From NCBI RefSeq assembly GCF_041052385.1, contig NZ_CP163439.1, forward strand, positions 5,693,001 through 5,757,000: DNA of 64,000 nt, read 5' to 3'. Each line of letters starts with the position of its first letter. The stretch's first letter is position 1. The position numbers and the translations under genes are program-made. Shown in pieces: positions 26,595 through 35,455 of this stretch. Below the pieces are notes generated by a model. The model had not been told where the DNA came from. It saw only the letters and a program-made list of their open reading frames with translations, and ran no database searches. Origin of the DNA: Streptomyces sp. R28 (GTDB lineage: Bacteria > Actinomycetota > Actinomycetes > Streptomycetales > Streptomycetaceae).

Positions 26595-27017
26595 TCACTT
26601 GCCGGCTTCAGGGCCGTACCACTGGAGTGCCTGGCCGGTGACGGCGGCGATGCACTCGAAGTCCCGGTCACGGTGCAGCAGCGTCAGTCCCTGCAACTCG
26701 GCTGTGGCGGCCACCACCAAATCGACCGCCCCGGCGCTGCGGTGTTGTCCGCGCTGGGTGAGAAGCTCCTGGACTCGGCAGGCGCGGTCGTAGGCACGGT
26801 CGTCGACCGGCACCCAGCCGAAGAGCAGGCGCATGTCCTCGGTACCTTGTGCGCGGTCGGCGGGGGAACGCGCGCTGTAGAAGAACTCCAGCTCGGTGAT
26901 GGGACAGGTGGCGATGAGCCCGGCGGCTGCCGCCTGGTCCCATCCGAACTGCTCGGCGTCGCCGCGAAGCAGTCGGGCGAGCGCACTGGTGTCGATCAGG
27001 TATTGCGCGGCGTTCAC
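26595..27017 (-). CDS. vapC: VapC (PIN-domain ribonuclease toxin), intact
   Basis: The 140-residue protein starts NAAQYLIDTSALARLLRG with the first catalytic Asp. The other acidic positions are in ITELEFFYSARSPADR, RSAGAVDLVVAATAELQG and LTLLHRDRDFECIA. This is the full PIN set of VapC toxins that cut tRNA or rRNA. Length is normal for the family. It overlaps the upstream antitoxin by 4 bases. Unlike the copy at 4206-4522 it shows no frameshift. Confidence 0.92.
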   Translation of the reverse strand: MNAAQYLIDTSALARLLRGDAEQFGWDQAAAAGLIATCPITELEFFYSARSPADRAQGTEDMRLLFGWVPVDDRAYDRACRVQELLTQRGQHRSAGAVDLVVAATAELQGLTLLHRDRDFECIAAVTGQALQWYGPEAGK

Positions 27018-27229
27018 CGGCGGTAGTTCCCCTTGTCCTCGAAGAGATCGAGGTCGAAGGCGCCCTCTTCCGCCGACGCCCGCAGGCGGGTGAGTGCCAG
27101 GGCCCGTCGCCGGTTCTCCAGCACCTCGCGCAGCGCGGTGTTCACCGTCTCCTTCTTGGTGCTGGTACCGAGGGCCTTGGCCACGTCGGCGACCAGCTGA
27201 TCATCCAGGTCGATCACTGTTCGGCTCAT
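27014..27229 (-). CDS. vapB: VapB antitoxin
   Basis: The protein begins MSRTVIDLDDQLVADVAKAL and has the ribbon-helix-helix phrase GTSTKKETVNTALREVL, then a basic linker and an acidic C-terminal tail (EGAFDLDLFEDKG) that would bind the toxin. I choose ATG 27229 because GGAGGTGCACTC precedes it; further upstream codons cross an ATATATCG palindromic stretch (27244-27275) that is a better operator than coding sequence. It is coupled to vapC by overlap. Confidence 0.9.
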   Translation of the reverse strand: MSRTVIDLDDQLVADVAKALGTSTKKETVNTALREVLENRRRALALTRLRASAEEGAFDLDLFEDKGNYRR

Positions 27230-27280
27230 GAGTGCACCTCCATCGATATCAATGACGCCATCGATTATATATCGACTGGG
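27230..27280. promoter_or_regulatory. Likely promoter/operator of vapBC
   Basis: The stretch includes ATCGATATCAATGACGCCAT and ATCGATTATATATCGAT, AT-rich and palindromic in otherwise GC-rich DNA. It lies directly before the vapB ribosome-binding site. VapBC complexes normally bind such inverted repeats to repress their own promoter. Confidence 0.55.
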
Positions 27281-27349
27281 CGGCAAGGGGTGGGTCGGGT
27301 AATCGACGCCTGACGGTCGGCAATCCGTTTCAGCAACAGGATCAGCAGA

Positions 27350-28233
27350 TCAGCCGCGATCGTCGCCTCGGCTGCTGTGTGCGGCACGCACTACGGGCAG
27401 GCTGACGGTGATCGCCTGCGCGAAGTCGGCGAGGCGGGTGGTCAAGCTGCTCAGCTGTTCCGAGAGGCGGTCGTACTCGGCCATTTCGGCGGGGGTCCAA
27501 GGGCCGTGGACGTCCTCCATCTCGGATATGCGCTGTCCCGCTGAAGCCGCTCGGATCACTGCCCCGGCAGTGGTTCGCAGGCGCTCCGCGGCATGGTTCG
27601 GCGTATGGGCGAGGAGGAGGTCGAACTCATGTGGTTCGGGGAGAGCTGGGATGCGGTGCTCGATCCAGAAATTGCCCCAGAGACGTCGTCGTCTGGCCTC
27701 CGGCTCGTCGTCGGGGAGGACCGAGGTCTCGACCGTCGCGTCAGGTACGCCCAGAAACGCGCTCAGCTCCGTGAGCTGACGTTGCGCTCGTCCACTGCGG
27801 GCAAGAGAGCCAGTTCTTCCTTGGTCATCAGAGTGCCCGGCGCGGCCCCTCCCACGCGTGCGCGCGTGATGGGCGTGCCGAGGACCGAGGATTTCCATGC
27901 CGCCATCGCCACATCGGTCCACCAGCTGACGAACTCGCGTGCGGCATCCCGGTACTTCTTCGCTGAGTCGGTGGCGAGCTGGAGACGCATCGACAGCAGT
28001 ACACACTCCGGGCGATAAGGCAGGCCCGGTTGCCCTGCGCGGTCCCGGATCTCGGCTTCGCTGAGGTCGTCGCATTCCTCCATGCGCTCTTGCGCAGCTT
28101 CGCATTCCCGGAGGAGGTCGGTCGCGGCGCGGGCCATGGCGGACAGCGTCTCGTCGATCTCGTCCGCTGTCATCCCGTCCGCGGCCTCGTATACCGCGGA
28201 CCCTGCTCCTGACGATGATGGTTGGCCGTCCAA
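27350..28233 (-). pseudogene. Frameshifted hypothetical gene (about 290 aa)
   Basis: The first frame, from a TTG at 28233 with GGGAG upstream, gives a helical, acidic protein (MTADEIDETLSAMARAATDL, then LLSMRLQLATDSAKKY and EFVSWWTDVAMAAW) that ends at 27763. A second frame with good codon bias, no start codon of its own, begins at about 27787 (RQLTELSAFLGVPDATVETS) and runs to 27350. Joining them after AVDER by a single-base change gives one smooth sequence. This looks like one gene split by a 1-base deletion; a sequencing error or programmed frameshift is possible. I recognise no domain. Confidence 0.55.
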
Positions 28234-28729
28234 ACCGAAACTCCCAAGGCGAGGAAAACCGGCTACGCAGTGCCGTTGCGCTGGGACCGTAGCTGCTCGG
28301 GTGAGGGTAGACGCCGCAAACAGCGGAAGACGCGACATGCCGGAAGTCGGCCTGGTAGGGACGGAGCGCACTCCAGCGGATCGCCGCGTGGGAGGAGCGG
28401 AGCGTGGGCCATCCCGGTCCGGCAGCGGGGGTGAGGATCCCATCGGAACCTGTACAGCAGTGCGCGGTGTTTCCCGACCGTCCTGCAGTGGAACGGAGTG
28501 CCGACGCCGCTGCCGCGGTAGAGCTGCCGGCCAGGTTGCCGCTCTCCCGGCAGGTCGATCACGGTCCGGCTCATCGGCTGCACCCTGTAGACCCGGCAGG
28601 CCCACGGAGTATCGGTGCGCATGACAAACAAGCCGGCGATCCCGGGAAATCCCTTTAGAGTGAGCTGATCGTCACCTGCGACAGACGTGCCGGGGGCGGT
28701 CTCAGGGGATAGGGCCAGGGGGGCAGTTG
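28234..28729. other. Intergenic region with small remnants
   Basis: Leftward from about 28575 the sequence reads MSRTVIDL, the same first residues as vapB at 27229, and then degenerates, so a fragment of a VapB start may be present. The rest shows no gene. The promoter of the large secreted protein at 28730 must be near its right end. Confidence 0.4.
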
Positions 28730-31297
28730 ATGTCTGTTTTTCGCAAGAGACCGGTTCGAAGACGCGCGGCGGCGGGGCTGTGCGGAGCGGCGCTGGCCAC
28801 CTCGACACTGCTTGCGCCCGTGGCGACGGCGTCGGGCGGCGGACCGGCCACGGTAGGGGCGGTTTCGTCGGTGAAGGACGCGGCGCTCGGCGTCGGGCGC
28901 GGCTTCGAGATGGGGGACAAGGGGCGCGTCGAGCTCATCGACGGACGGGACGTCCGGATGGTGGCGGACGCGCAAGGCGCCGCGCAGGCACCCCGCTACT
29001 CCGTCGCGTCGGTCCAAGGCACGGTGTCCGTGCGGCCGACCGGGAAGTCCGCGGCTGATCGCATGACCGCGAAGCTTCCCCTGACCGCGCGAACCAAAGC
29101 CAGGCGGAGCGTTCCCACGGCGGCGAACGCCGCCGCGTCGACGTACTCGGTCAAGCTGAGCATCACGAACGCCGACGTCCGGTCCAAGTTGTTCTATGTC
29201 TGGGACCGCCGGACCTGGACGTCGTACGCCGTCAACAGCGACACCGCCGGTGGCTCGTCGACAGTGAAGCTGCCCCCGGGCGACTACTTCTCGGTCGCGC
29301 TGCACAACGACTGGCAAGAGCCGAGCTACCTGCTCACCAGTACTTTCTCGGTCGGTTCGGTCGCCAGGACCGTCACCTTCGACGAGCGCGCGGCCAAGGA
29401 GACGGCGGTCCGCACCGACGACACCACCGCCACCCGGCACGCGTCCGCCGTGTGGATCAGCGTCCCGGGCGGCGACCTGGCGGGCTTCGCCGGCTCGGGA
29501 GCCGACAAGGTGTACGTCACCCCGTTCTCGGTCAGCGGCGTCTCGCTGCGCCTGCACGAGGTGCTCGGCAAGAAGGGCGCCTCGGCGAGCGTGCCGAGCC
29601 CCTACCGCTACGACCTCACGCACAGCTTCACCACCACCGTGCCCGCCTCGCCCGTCAAGACGGTCCGTACGTCGGCCCTGGCGAAGAGCGTCACGAAGGT
29701 TGGCGCCCCGGGCACGCGAACGACGGCCGCCCTGCAGAGCGTCCCGTCCTTCGGAGAGGAGACGGGCGTCTACATCGGCGCCGCGGTGCCGGTCGGTGGT
29801 TCCGTCACCGAGTACGCCACCCCGAGCATCACCTACAGCCGACTGATGGCCTACGGCACCGGCGAGCTGAGCCTGAACCTCCCGGACCGCACGTCGGCCG
29901 CCGGGACCGGCGCGGGCGAGACCCTCGGCGCGGCCCCGTTGCAGCCAGTGCGCCGGGAAGAGGGCGGTTCGAAGCGGAACTTCGGGAAGATGTCGCTGTA
30001 CGAGCCGAGCACCTTCGGCGACACGACCGGCCACTCGGGAATCGACAGCCGCGCCACGTACTCGTACAAGCTCACCTCCTCCGACGGCGTCACCTACGCC
30101 CAGGCCGATGGCCTGGACGCATACGGCAGGGTGACGTCGTCCAGCCTGCCGTCGTTCCAGAGGACGTACACCCTCGACCAGACCGTCCACCGCCGTGTGC
30201 CGTACTCCCGGCTGTCCACGGACGTACGCAACGAGTGGACGTTCCGCTCGGAATACGAGGAGGGCCGGGAACTCCCGCTGATCGACGCCCGGTTGAGCAT
30301 TCCGGGACTCGACGGCTTCGGCCGCGCGGCCGCCGGCACGGTCCGGGTCCAGGCGAGCGCGACCACCCGCACCACGGATGCGGCGGAGGCGAACACCAGG
30401 ATCACCGGGCTCGCCTACTCCACGGACGACGGCACGACCTGGACGGACCTGGCCGTCGCGGCGGACGGCTCGGCGACTCTCGACGTCCCCGCCACCGCCT
30501 CCTTCGTCTCGCTGCGCGTCACCGCCGCCGACGAACAGGGCGGCAGCCTCCGCCGCACCATCGCGCGGGCGTTCGCAGGCCCGGCGCCGCACGGCGACGA
30601 GACAGTGGGGGCGACCCGCATCTCGAACGTCACGGTCAACGCGGGCAAGCCGGTGGAACTGACCGACGAGCCGCTGCAGGACTTCAAGGCGAAGTTCACC
30701 GCCACCGCCCCGTCCGGGATCGCGAGCGGCGACATGTACCTCTACAAGGGTTCGTACGACACCCCTGACGCCGTCCTCTACGGCACCTGGCCGGCCGCCT
30801 GCACCAAGGTCAACGCGACCACGTCCACCTGCGAGGCGCACTTCGCCTACATCCACCCGCGCTGGACCCTCGGCCGCAACTCCCTCGCCGGCACCTGGAA
30901 GTTGGCAGCCTGGGCCGAGGCAGCGGACGGTACGGGCCACGTCGACCTGCACGCCGCCAAGTCGGCGCCCCTACTGCGTGACGCGACGCTGACGGCCAAC
31001 GCGGCTCCCGAGCCGGTGACCAAGGGCAAGACCCTCACCATCACCGGCAAGCTCTCCCGCGCGGACTGGGAGACGCTGGGAGGCCACCACGGCTACGCCG
31101 GCCAGAAGGCGAAGCTCCAGTTCCGCAAGAAGGGGACGTCCACGTACACGACCGTGAAGACGATCACCACCGACAGCTCCGGGAACCTGAAGACCACAGC
31201 GAGGGCGACGACGGACGGCTACTGGCGTTACACCTTTGCCGGCACGTCCACCACCGCACCCGCCACCGCCACGGGCGACTACGTCGACGTCCGCTGA
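28730..31297 (+). CDS. Large secreted beta-rich protein (855 aa)
   Basis: A signal peptide (MSVFRKRPVRRRAAAGLCGA followed by hydrophobic and Ala-Thr-Ala residues) ends near residue 35. The mature protein is rich in Thr, Ser, Ala and Gly with alternating strand patterns and few Cys. The last ~100 residues (PVTKGKTLTITGKLSRADW, YAGQKAKLQFRKKGTSTYTT) form an Ig-like repeat common in secreted Streptomyces proteins. The whole resembles the non-catalytic C-terminal part of large secreted subtilases, but no Asp-His-Ser peptidase domain is present. I therefore give no enzymatic function. ATG 28730 is preferred to the adjacent TTG. Confidence 0.7.
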   Translation: MSVFRKRPVRRRAAAGLCGAALATSTLLAPVATASGGGPATVGAVSSVKDAALGVGRGFEMGDKGRVELIDGRDVRMVADAQGAAQAPRYSVASVQGTVSVRPTGKSAADRMTAKLPLTARTKARRSVPTAANAAASTYSVKLSITNADVRSKLFYVWDRRTWTSYAVNSDTAGGSSTVKLPPGDYFSVALHNDWQEPSYLLTSTFSVGSVARTVTFDERAAKETAVRTDDTTATRHASAVWISVPGGDLAGFAGSGADKVYVTPFSVSGVSLRLHEVLGKKGASASVPSPYRYDLTHSFTTTVPASPVKTVRTSALAKSVTKVGAPGTRTTAALQSVPSFGEETGVYIGAAVPVGGSVTEYATPSITYSRLMAYGTGELSLNLPDRTSAAGTGAGETLGAAPLQPVRREEGGSKRNFGKMSLYEPSTFGDTTGHSGIDSRATYSYKLTSSDGVTYAQADGLDAYGRVTSSSLPSFQRTYTLDQTVHRRVPYSRLSTDVRNEWTFRSEYEEGRELPLIDARLSIPGLDGFGRAAAGTVRVQASATTRTTDAAEANTRITGLAYSTDDGTTWTDLAVAADGSATLDVPATASFVSLRVTAADEQGGSLRRTIARAFAGPAPHGDETVGATRISNVTVNAGKPVELTDEPLQDFKAKFTATAPSGIASGDMYLYKGSYDTPDAVLYGTWPAACTKVNATTSTCEAHFAYIHPRWTLGRNSLAGTWKLAAWAEAADGTGHVDLHAAKSAPLLRDATLTANAAPEPVTKGKTLTITGKLSRADWETLGGHHGYAGQKAKLQFRKKGTSTYTTVKTITTDSSGNLKTTARATTDGYWRYTFAGTSTTAPATATGDYVDVR

Positions 31298-31847
31298 CCT
31301 CGCTGACCCCGCCGGGTCCCGGTCCATGGAGCCGGGCCCCGGCGGCAGCGTCACTCAATCCGCGCACATCGGCGACACCATCTTGGCGGCGCACTCGTCC
31401 TTCTCCTCGACCTGCGCCACCACGAGCACGGGAGTGCTGGTCCGCGCCGGACAGTCCGAGAAAGCCGCGCTGATCTACCGGAACTCCGAGGACGACCGAC
31501 GGCAGGGAGTTGCTGCCGAGCCAGACGATCCGCCGGACCGGAGCGGGTGACGAGAATCGAACTCGCACTCTCAGCTTGGGAAGCGACGGCGCTTGGGTGG
31601 GCCTCATGGTTCTGACCAGCGCAGATGCCTATTCTCTGGATTGATCTTGCCGGTCCGATTGCACCGCTGTTGACCGTGGTTTTCCGTCCTTACGGGCACG
31701 CGGAGGGCACGGGCCTCCGAACGGGGCGCTGTCGGCACCGCTGACTGTGCAACGACTCAGGAATCCCTTTGTGCGGAGATCAGCCGTTGAAGCCGCGTTG
31801 CGGCCGAGTACGAGTGGTCCCGGTACAGGGACATCGCAGAGGCGCTG
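31298..31847. other. Island boundary with att copy 4
   Basis: The gap contains the tRNA-Gly remnant at 31540-31583 and the arm-like segment at 31662-31713. No terminator-like hairpin precedes this copy, unlike the others. No gene is supported. Confidence 0.5.
31540..31583 (-). repeat. tRNA-Gly 3'-half remnant, att copy 4
   Basis: Forty-four bases match the intact tRNA 3' half with one substitution (CACTC for CGCTC), followed by CGACGGCGCTT. It lacks the CCA complement found in the other copies and is the most diverged remnant. Confidence 0.8.
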
Positions 31848-32085
31848 TCAGAGAACGAAGTACGTCCAGGTCTCACGGCGCCCGAAGCGCCCGCGCCAGG
31901 TCACGTTGACCGCGTAGTCCGGTGCAGAGCCGTAGGTCGGGGTGACGAGTAACGGCACTACTTCTCCGTATGCGACAGAGGCCGCCCTGGCTTCCTCGTC
32001 GACGTCTGCCATGTCGGCCGCCGAGCCCACCCGGACATGAACACCGCGAGCGGTGGCCCCACCCGAGTTACGGATCCTTGAACGT
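31848..32085 (-). pseudogene. C-terminal fragment of an unknown protein
   Basis: The leftward frame reads IRNSGGATARGVHVRVGSA and ends VNVTWRGRFGRRETWTYFVL, with coding-like composition over about 75 residues. No suitable start exists upstream: the frame runs into the end of the lipoprotein gene. It looks like the 3' end of a truncated gene, perhaps a beta-sandwich domain. Confidence 0.4.
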
Positions 32086-32094
32086 CCGTGCTTC

Positions 32095-32511
32095 TCAGGA
32101 ATCGGGGCAGAGCGTCTTGCGCAGTCCGGAGTTGATATGACTTCCGTCGTCATCGGTCAGCGTGACGCCGGCGTAGGAGAACCGCTGTGCGGCACTGTGG
32201 TCTGGGTTCGTCGCGCCGTCATCGAGGGCTGCGCACTGGTTGCGGGCCGCGTCGAGGGCCTTGTCCTCGTCATGGGTGAGGTTGCCGTTGACGTCATGGA
32301 TGGCGGCAAGGACGGCGGCTCGCTCGGTGCCGGTGGGCTCGGGTGGCATGCCGACGTCCTTTTTGGGGCCGCTGTCGTCCGCGGCGCTCGACGCCTCGGG
32401 TGCGCTGCTCTTGGTGGTGCCGGCCTTGTTGTCGCTGCCGTTGTCGCTGCTGCAGCCGACGGTGACGGCGAGTATGGCGGCGACGGCCGCGGTGGTGGTG
32501 CGGATGCGCAT
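32095..32511 (-). CDS. Small lipoprotein
   Basis: The 138-residue protein has a lipoprotein signal peptide (MRIRTTTAAVAAILAVTVGC, lipobox V-T-V-G-C with Cys20), then a Ser/Asp/Lys-rich flexible spacer and a ~75-residue helical domain with two Cys (NQCAALDDG and KTLCPDS) likely to form a disulfide. It would be anchored to the outer face of the membrane. I recognise no specific family. ATG start with GGGGGGATC upstream. Confidence 0.75.
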   Translation of the reverse strand: MRIRTTTAAVAAILAVTVGCSSDNGSDNKAGTTKSSAPEASSAADDSGPKKDVGMPPEPTGTERAAVLAAIHDVNGNLTHDEDKALDAARNQCAALDDGATNPDHSAAQRFSYAGVTLTDDDGSHINSGLRKTLCPDS

Positions 32512-32639
32512 GATCCCCCCTGGCGTGATACGAGTTGGGACATGGTGCGGCAGGTGGGGCGCTGGGGCTGCAGCGGTGACGGAGTTGTGATCTGATGCGG
32601 ACGCGTTTGAAGCGATCCGCTCCCCAAGGCGGTCGCTGC

Positions 32640-33039
32640 CTCCTGGACGGATCGCCGTGCTGGTGCTCGCGATGCTGCGGCGCGATCAACGCCTGCTCGA
32701 CCTGGTCGGCGGCAACGGCGTGCCCGAGTCCGCCCTGCGGCGCTGGCGCGACGAGATGGTCGACCTGCTCGCCGACCTCGGCTTACTCGGCATGAACAAG
32801 CCCGACGACTCCGATGACCTGGTCATTGGCACTGGCTACAAGGCCACCCGCGCCCACAAGCTCACCCCCGGCCGGATGCAGGCCAACCGCATCCTCGCCG
32901 CCTCACGCGCCCCGTCGAACACGGATTCGCAAACCTGAAGGTGTGACGCGTCCTGACTGAACTCCGCACCGCCCCCGGCCACGCCACTGCTCTCCTGTGC
33001 GCCCTTATCGTCCTGACCGATCCTGAAGTCAACCGCTGA
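32640..33039 (+). pseudogene. Degraded IS5-family (DDE_Tnp_4 type) transposase
   Basis: The frame VLVLAMLRRDQRLLDLVGGN, ALRRWRDEMVDLLADL matches the N-terminal HTH of these transposases. It jumps directly to the C-terminal phrase DDLVIGTGYKATRAHKLTPG, so the catalytic centre is deleted. After about 32925 another frame continues EHGFANLKV, a stop, then RVLTELRTAPGHATALLCAL and VLTDPEVNR to 33039. Deletion, frameshift and stop make it inactive. Confidence 0.8.
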
Positions 33040-33150
33040 CAGACCAGCAAGGCCGCAGACAACCGCCCACGACCAGCACGAGCCCCCGAAGGACGGTCAC
33101 GCCAGAGCCTCCAACCTGCAACCCTGCGCGTATTCCCCTGTGTGCAGCGG

Positions 33151-33223
33151 CCGTTCCTTGCGGGGCAAACGACCGGCACACTCAGCGACCGGGCCGGGCT
33201 ACTGTGCCCGTCGTACGGGGCTG
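33151..33223 (+). repeat. Duplicated regulatory region, copy 1
   Basis: About 72 bp (containing CGACCGGCACACTCAGCGAC and GTGCCCGT) are nearly the same as 37903-37974, with roughly eight differences. This copy lies upstream of the truncated secreted peptide at 33283. Confidence 0.75.
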
Positions 33224-33282
33224 ACACCGGCCATGGCGGGCGCGCAGACCTCAGACGTCAACCAGTGATACCGGGGAGAGGT

Positions 33283-33417
33283 TTGACGACGCGCAGCAGG
33301 AACCGAACTGGGAGCGTGCTTGTCATGGCCCTTCTGGCCGCGGCGTCGCTTGGTGTGACAGTCACGATGGCCGCTCCGGCTGCCGCGGACGGCTCCTGCA
33401 GTGGGCGCGCGAACTGA
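33283..33417 (+). CDS. Truncated secreted peptide, paralogue of the 38286 protein
   Basis: From a TTG with GGAGAGG upstream, 44 residues encode a signal peptide with core VMALLAAASLGVTVTMAAPA and then AADGSCSGRAN before a stop. The protein at 38286 has the same junction (AAASGSYSGRAY) and then continues for 150 residues. The peptide therefore looks like a paralogue cut short just after the signal sequence. It could still be exported as a very short peptide. Confidence 0.5.
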   Translation: MTTRSRNRTGSVLVMALLAAASLGVTVTMAAPAAADGSCSGRAN

Positions 33418-33445
33418 TCAGGAATATTGACGGGGGTACGTCAAC

Positions 33446-34687
33446 ATGCTTACGGGGCACAGCGCAACGGGCGGAACGCCTTCCCGGCGGCGGGCACTTC
33501 GGCTGGCGGGGAATGGCCTCGCACTGGCCGCACTGGGAGCCGGAGCCGCCGGTTGCCGCGAGGACGTGACCGGCGGCGGAGGCCCCGCAGACAGCGCCCG
33601 CCCGCGCCGCGAGGGCACCGGCAGCCCCGGCGCCTCCCCCAAGGACGGGCAGGCCCCCAAGGCACTGTGGACGACATCGACCTCTGCGCAGACCTACGGG
33701 GACCGCGACGAACTCGTGGCTGTGGACGGCATGGTGATCGCGACCGGTGATCCGCTGGCCGCTCTCGACGCAGCGACCGGCAAGGAGCGGTGGTCACTGC
33801 CGGGCGGCGCCGTCCCCGGTGCGCCGCTGCTGGTCAGCGACGGCACCCTGTACCTGGCCAGCGGCGCATACGACGGCACCGTCGGCGGGTACGACCCGGC
33901 GTCGGGCAAGGAGACCTGGCGCGGTCACCTGGGCAAGGAGTACCGGCAACCGAGGCCGATCGCGGTGGACGACGGGCAGGTGTACGTCATCGCCGAGATC
34001 CTTGAGGACGACGGCTCGTCCCGTACCAACGTGATCGCTGCGCTGAACAGCAGCACGGGCAAGATGGTGTGGAGGGAGATGCGGGACCTCGGCACCCAAC
34101 AGAACGGCGTACACGCAGCCGTTCAAGGCCGCCACCTCGTCTACACCGACTTCAAGCAGAACCTCACGGTGCGCGACACCGCCACCGGCAGGCAGATATG
34201 GACGCACAAGACGACGAAGACGAACTACGGCACCTTCGCCGTCCACCGGGATCTGGTGATCGTCCCGCAGGGGCGCAGGCTCCAGGCTTTCAACCTGGCC
34301 GACGGCGCCGAGAAGTGGTCCGTGCAGACCGGGGACTTCAGCACCTTCAAGGAGCCGGCCGTGCTGGAAGACGAGCTCTTCATCGCGGACAGCAGCAAGA
34401 CACTCCGGTCCATCGAGCCGCAGACCGGCAAGGAAAGCTGGCGGTCCAAGGACCTCGCGGACGCGAAAGCCCAGGCACCTGGACAGTTCGTCAGGGTCGG
34501 CGGCACCCTCTACGGCGCCACCGACCTCGACAAGCGGGGTGGCATCCACGCCTTCGACACGAAAACCGGCGCCCTGCGCTGGACGTTCAACGACAACTCC
34601 GGCGACTACCACGCATGGCTTGTGGCCACCGACGGCACCCATGTCTTCGCCCTGCACGGCAAGAACCTGCACGCCCTGCCCGGCTGA
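33446..34687 (+). CDS. PQQ-like beta-propeller lipoprotein, probable Tat export
   Basis: The N-terminus has a twin-arginine-type signal (PSRRRALRLAGNGLALAALG) ending in a lipobox (G-A-A-G-C, Cys37). The rest consists of about seven repeats of the PQQ-like blade, seen as LDAATGKERWSL, YDPASGKETWRG, LNSSTGKMVWRE, RDTATGRQIWTH, FNLADGAEKWSV, IEPQTGKESWRS and FDTKTGALRWTF. Such propellers act as protein-interaction or ligand platforms; here no dehydrogenase residues are apparent. It would be lipid-anchored outside the membrane, next to a two-component system. Confidence 0.85.
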   Translation: MLTGHSATGGTPSRRRALRLAGNGLALAALGAGAAGCREDVTGGGGPADSARPRREGTGSPGASPKDGQAPKALWTTSTSAQTYGDRDELVAVDGMVIATGDPLAALDAATGKERWSLPGGAVPGAPLLVSDGTLYLASGAYDGTVGGYDPASGKETWRGHLGKEYRQPRPIAVDDGQVYVIAEILEDDGSSRTNVIAALNSSTGKMVWREMRDLGTQQNGVHAAVQGRHLVYTDFKQNLTVRDTATGRQIWTHKTTKTNYGTFAVHRDLVIVPQGRRLQAFNLADGAEKWSVQTGDFSTFKEPAVLEDELFIADSSKTLRSIEPQTGKESWRSKDLADAKAQAPGQFVRVGGTLYGATDLDKRGGIHAFDTKTGALRWTFNDNSGDYHAWLVATDGTHVFALHGKNLHALPG

Positions 34688-34798
34688 GGGCGCACAGAGA
34701 ATCAACCTGTTGCTTCCCGTGATCCGGCTCCTGACCGCGCTCTCTGGTCCGCCGACATGGACGGAAGCACAGCGACGGTCTGAACTTCAGAGCCGAGC

Positions 34799-35455
34799 TC
34801 AGAGGTCGTCCACGTCGACCAGCCCGTCCTGGATGGCGCGGGCGACCAGGCTTGCCTTGGTCCGTGCTGGGCGGCCGAGGTTCGCGTACTTGATCCGTAC
34901 CCGGTCCAGATACGAGTTGACAGTCCGTACGGAGATGCCGAGACGCTGCGCGACCAGCTCCTTCGACTCCGACTGGAACCACTCGATGAGCACGTTCTCC
35001 TCGCGCGCGGAGAGCTGGGGCCGGTCGGCGCGGGCGTTCGTTCCCAGCGCGCCGGCCAGCGCGGGCGGCATGTAGGGCCGCTCATCGGCTGCTGCCAGCG
35101 TCGCCTCGACCAAGTGGTCCTGGCCCTCGCTCTTGGTCAGAAAGGTCGCGGCTCCCAGGTCCAGGCAGCTGAGCGCGGTCTTCTCGTCATCACGCATCGT
35201 ATAGACGACCACCTGCCGCCCGGCGTCGACAAGTCTTCGGAGGTCCCCGAAGGCGGGACCGCGCTCGCCCAGTTGCAGATCCAGGATGACGACATCGGCC
35301 GTGCTGCCCGGATCGGTCCAGGCTTCCCGTACGGAGCAGCCGGACGCAAGCACGGTGATGGGCCGTGGAGATGCGGCGTACCACATCTCCACGCCCGAGA
35401 CGATGGCGGGATGATCGTCGATGATGACCACGCTGACGGGTGCGCTGTTGCTCAT
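34799..35455 (-). CDS. LuxR-type response regulator paired with the double kinase
   Basis: The receiver part has VVIIDDHPAIVSGVEMW, the phospho-site ADVVILDLQLGERGP, a Thr in YTMRDDEKT and Lys in FLTKSEGQDH. The C-terminal HTH reads LSAREENVLIEWFQSESKEL then VAQRLGISVRTVNSYLDRVR. Length 218 is normal. Its ATG overlaps the stop of the kinase gene upstream (ATGA), so the pair is co-translated. Confidence 0.9.
   Translation of the reverse strand: MSNSAPVSVVIIDDHPAIVSGVEMWYAASPRPITVLASGCSVREAWTDPGSTADVVILDLQLGERGPAFGDLRRLVDAGRQVVVYTMRDDEKTALSCLDLGAATFLTKSEGQDHLVEATLAAADERPYMPPALAGALGTNARADRPQLSAREENVLIEWFQSESKELVAQRLGISVRTVNSYLDRVRIKYANLGRPARTKASLVARAIQDGLVDVDDL

Noticed and set aside
28480..28575. 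Second VapB gene left of the large secreted protein
   Set aside because: Only the first eight residues match VapB; the rest is Arg/Gly-rich with no helix pattern and no toxin gene follows.
28730..31297. Subtilisin-like protease assignment for the large secreted protein
   Set aside because: The sequence resembles the trailing region of such enzymes but has no Asp, His or Ser catalytic motifs.
3634..31583. The four tRNA-Gly remnants as functional tRNA genes
   Set aside because: Each lacks the 5' half (acceptor 5' strand and D-arm); they cannot fold into a tRNA.
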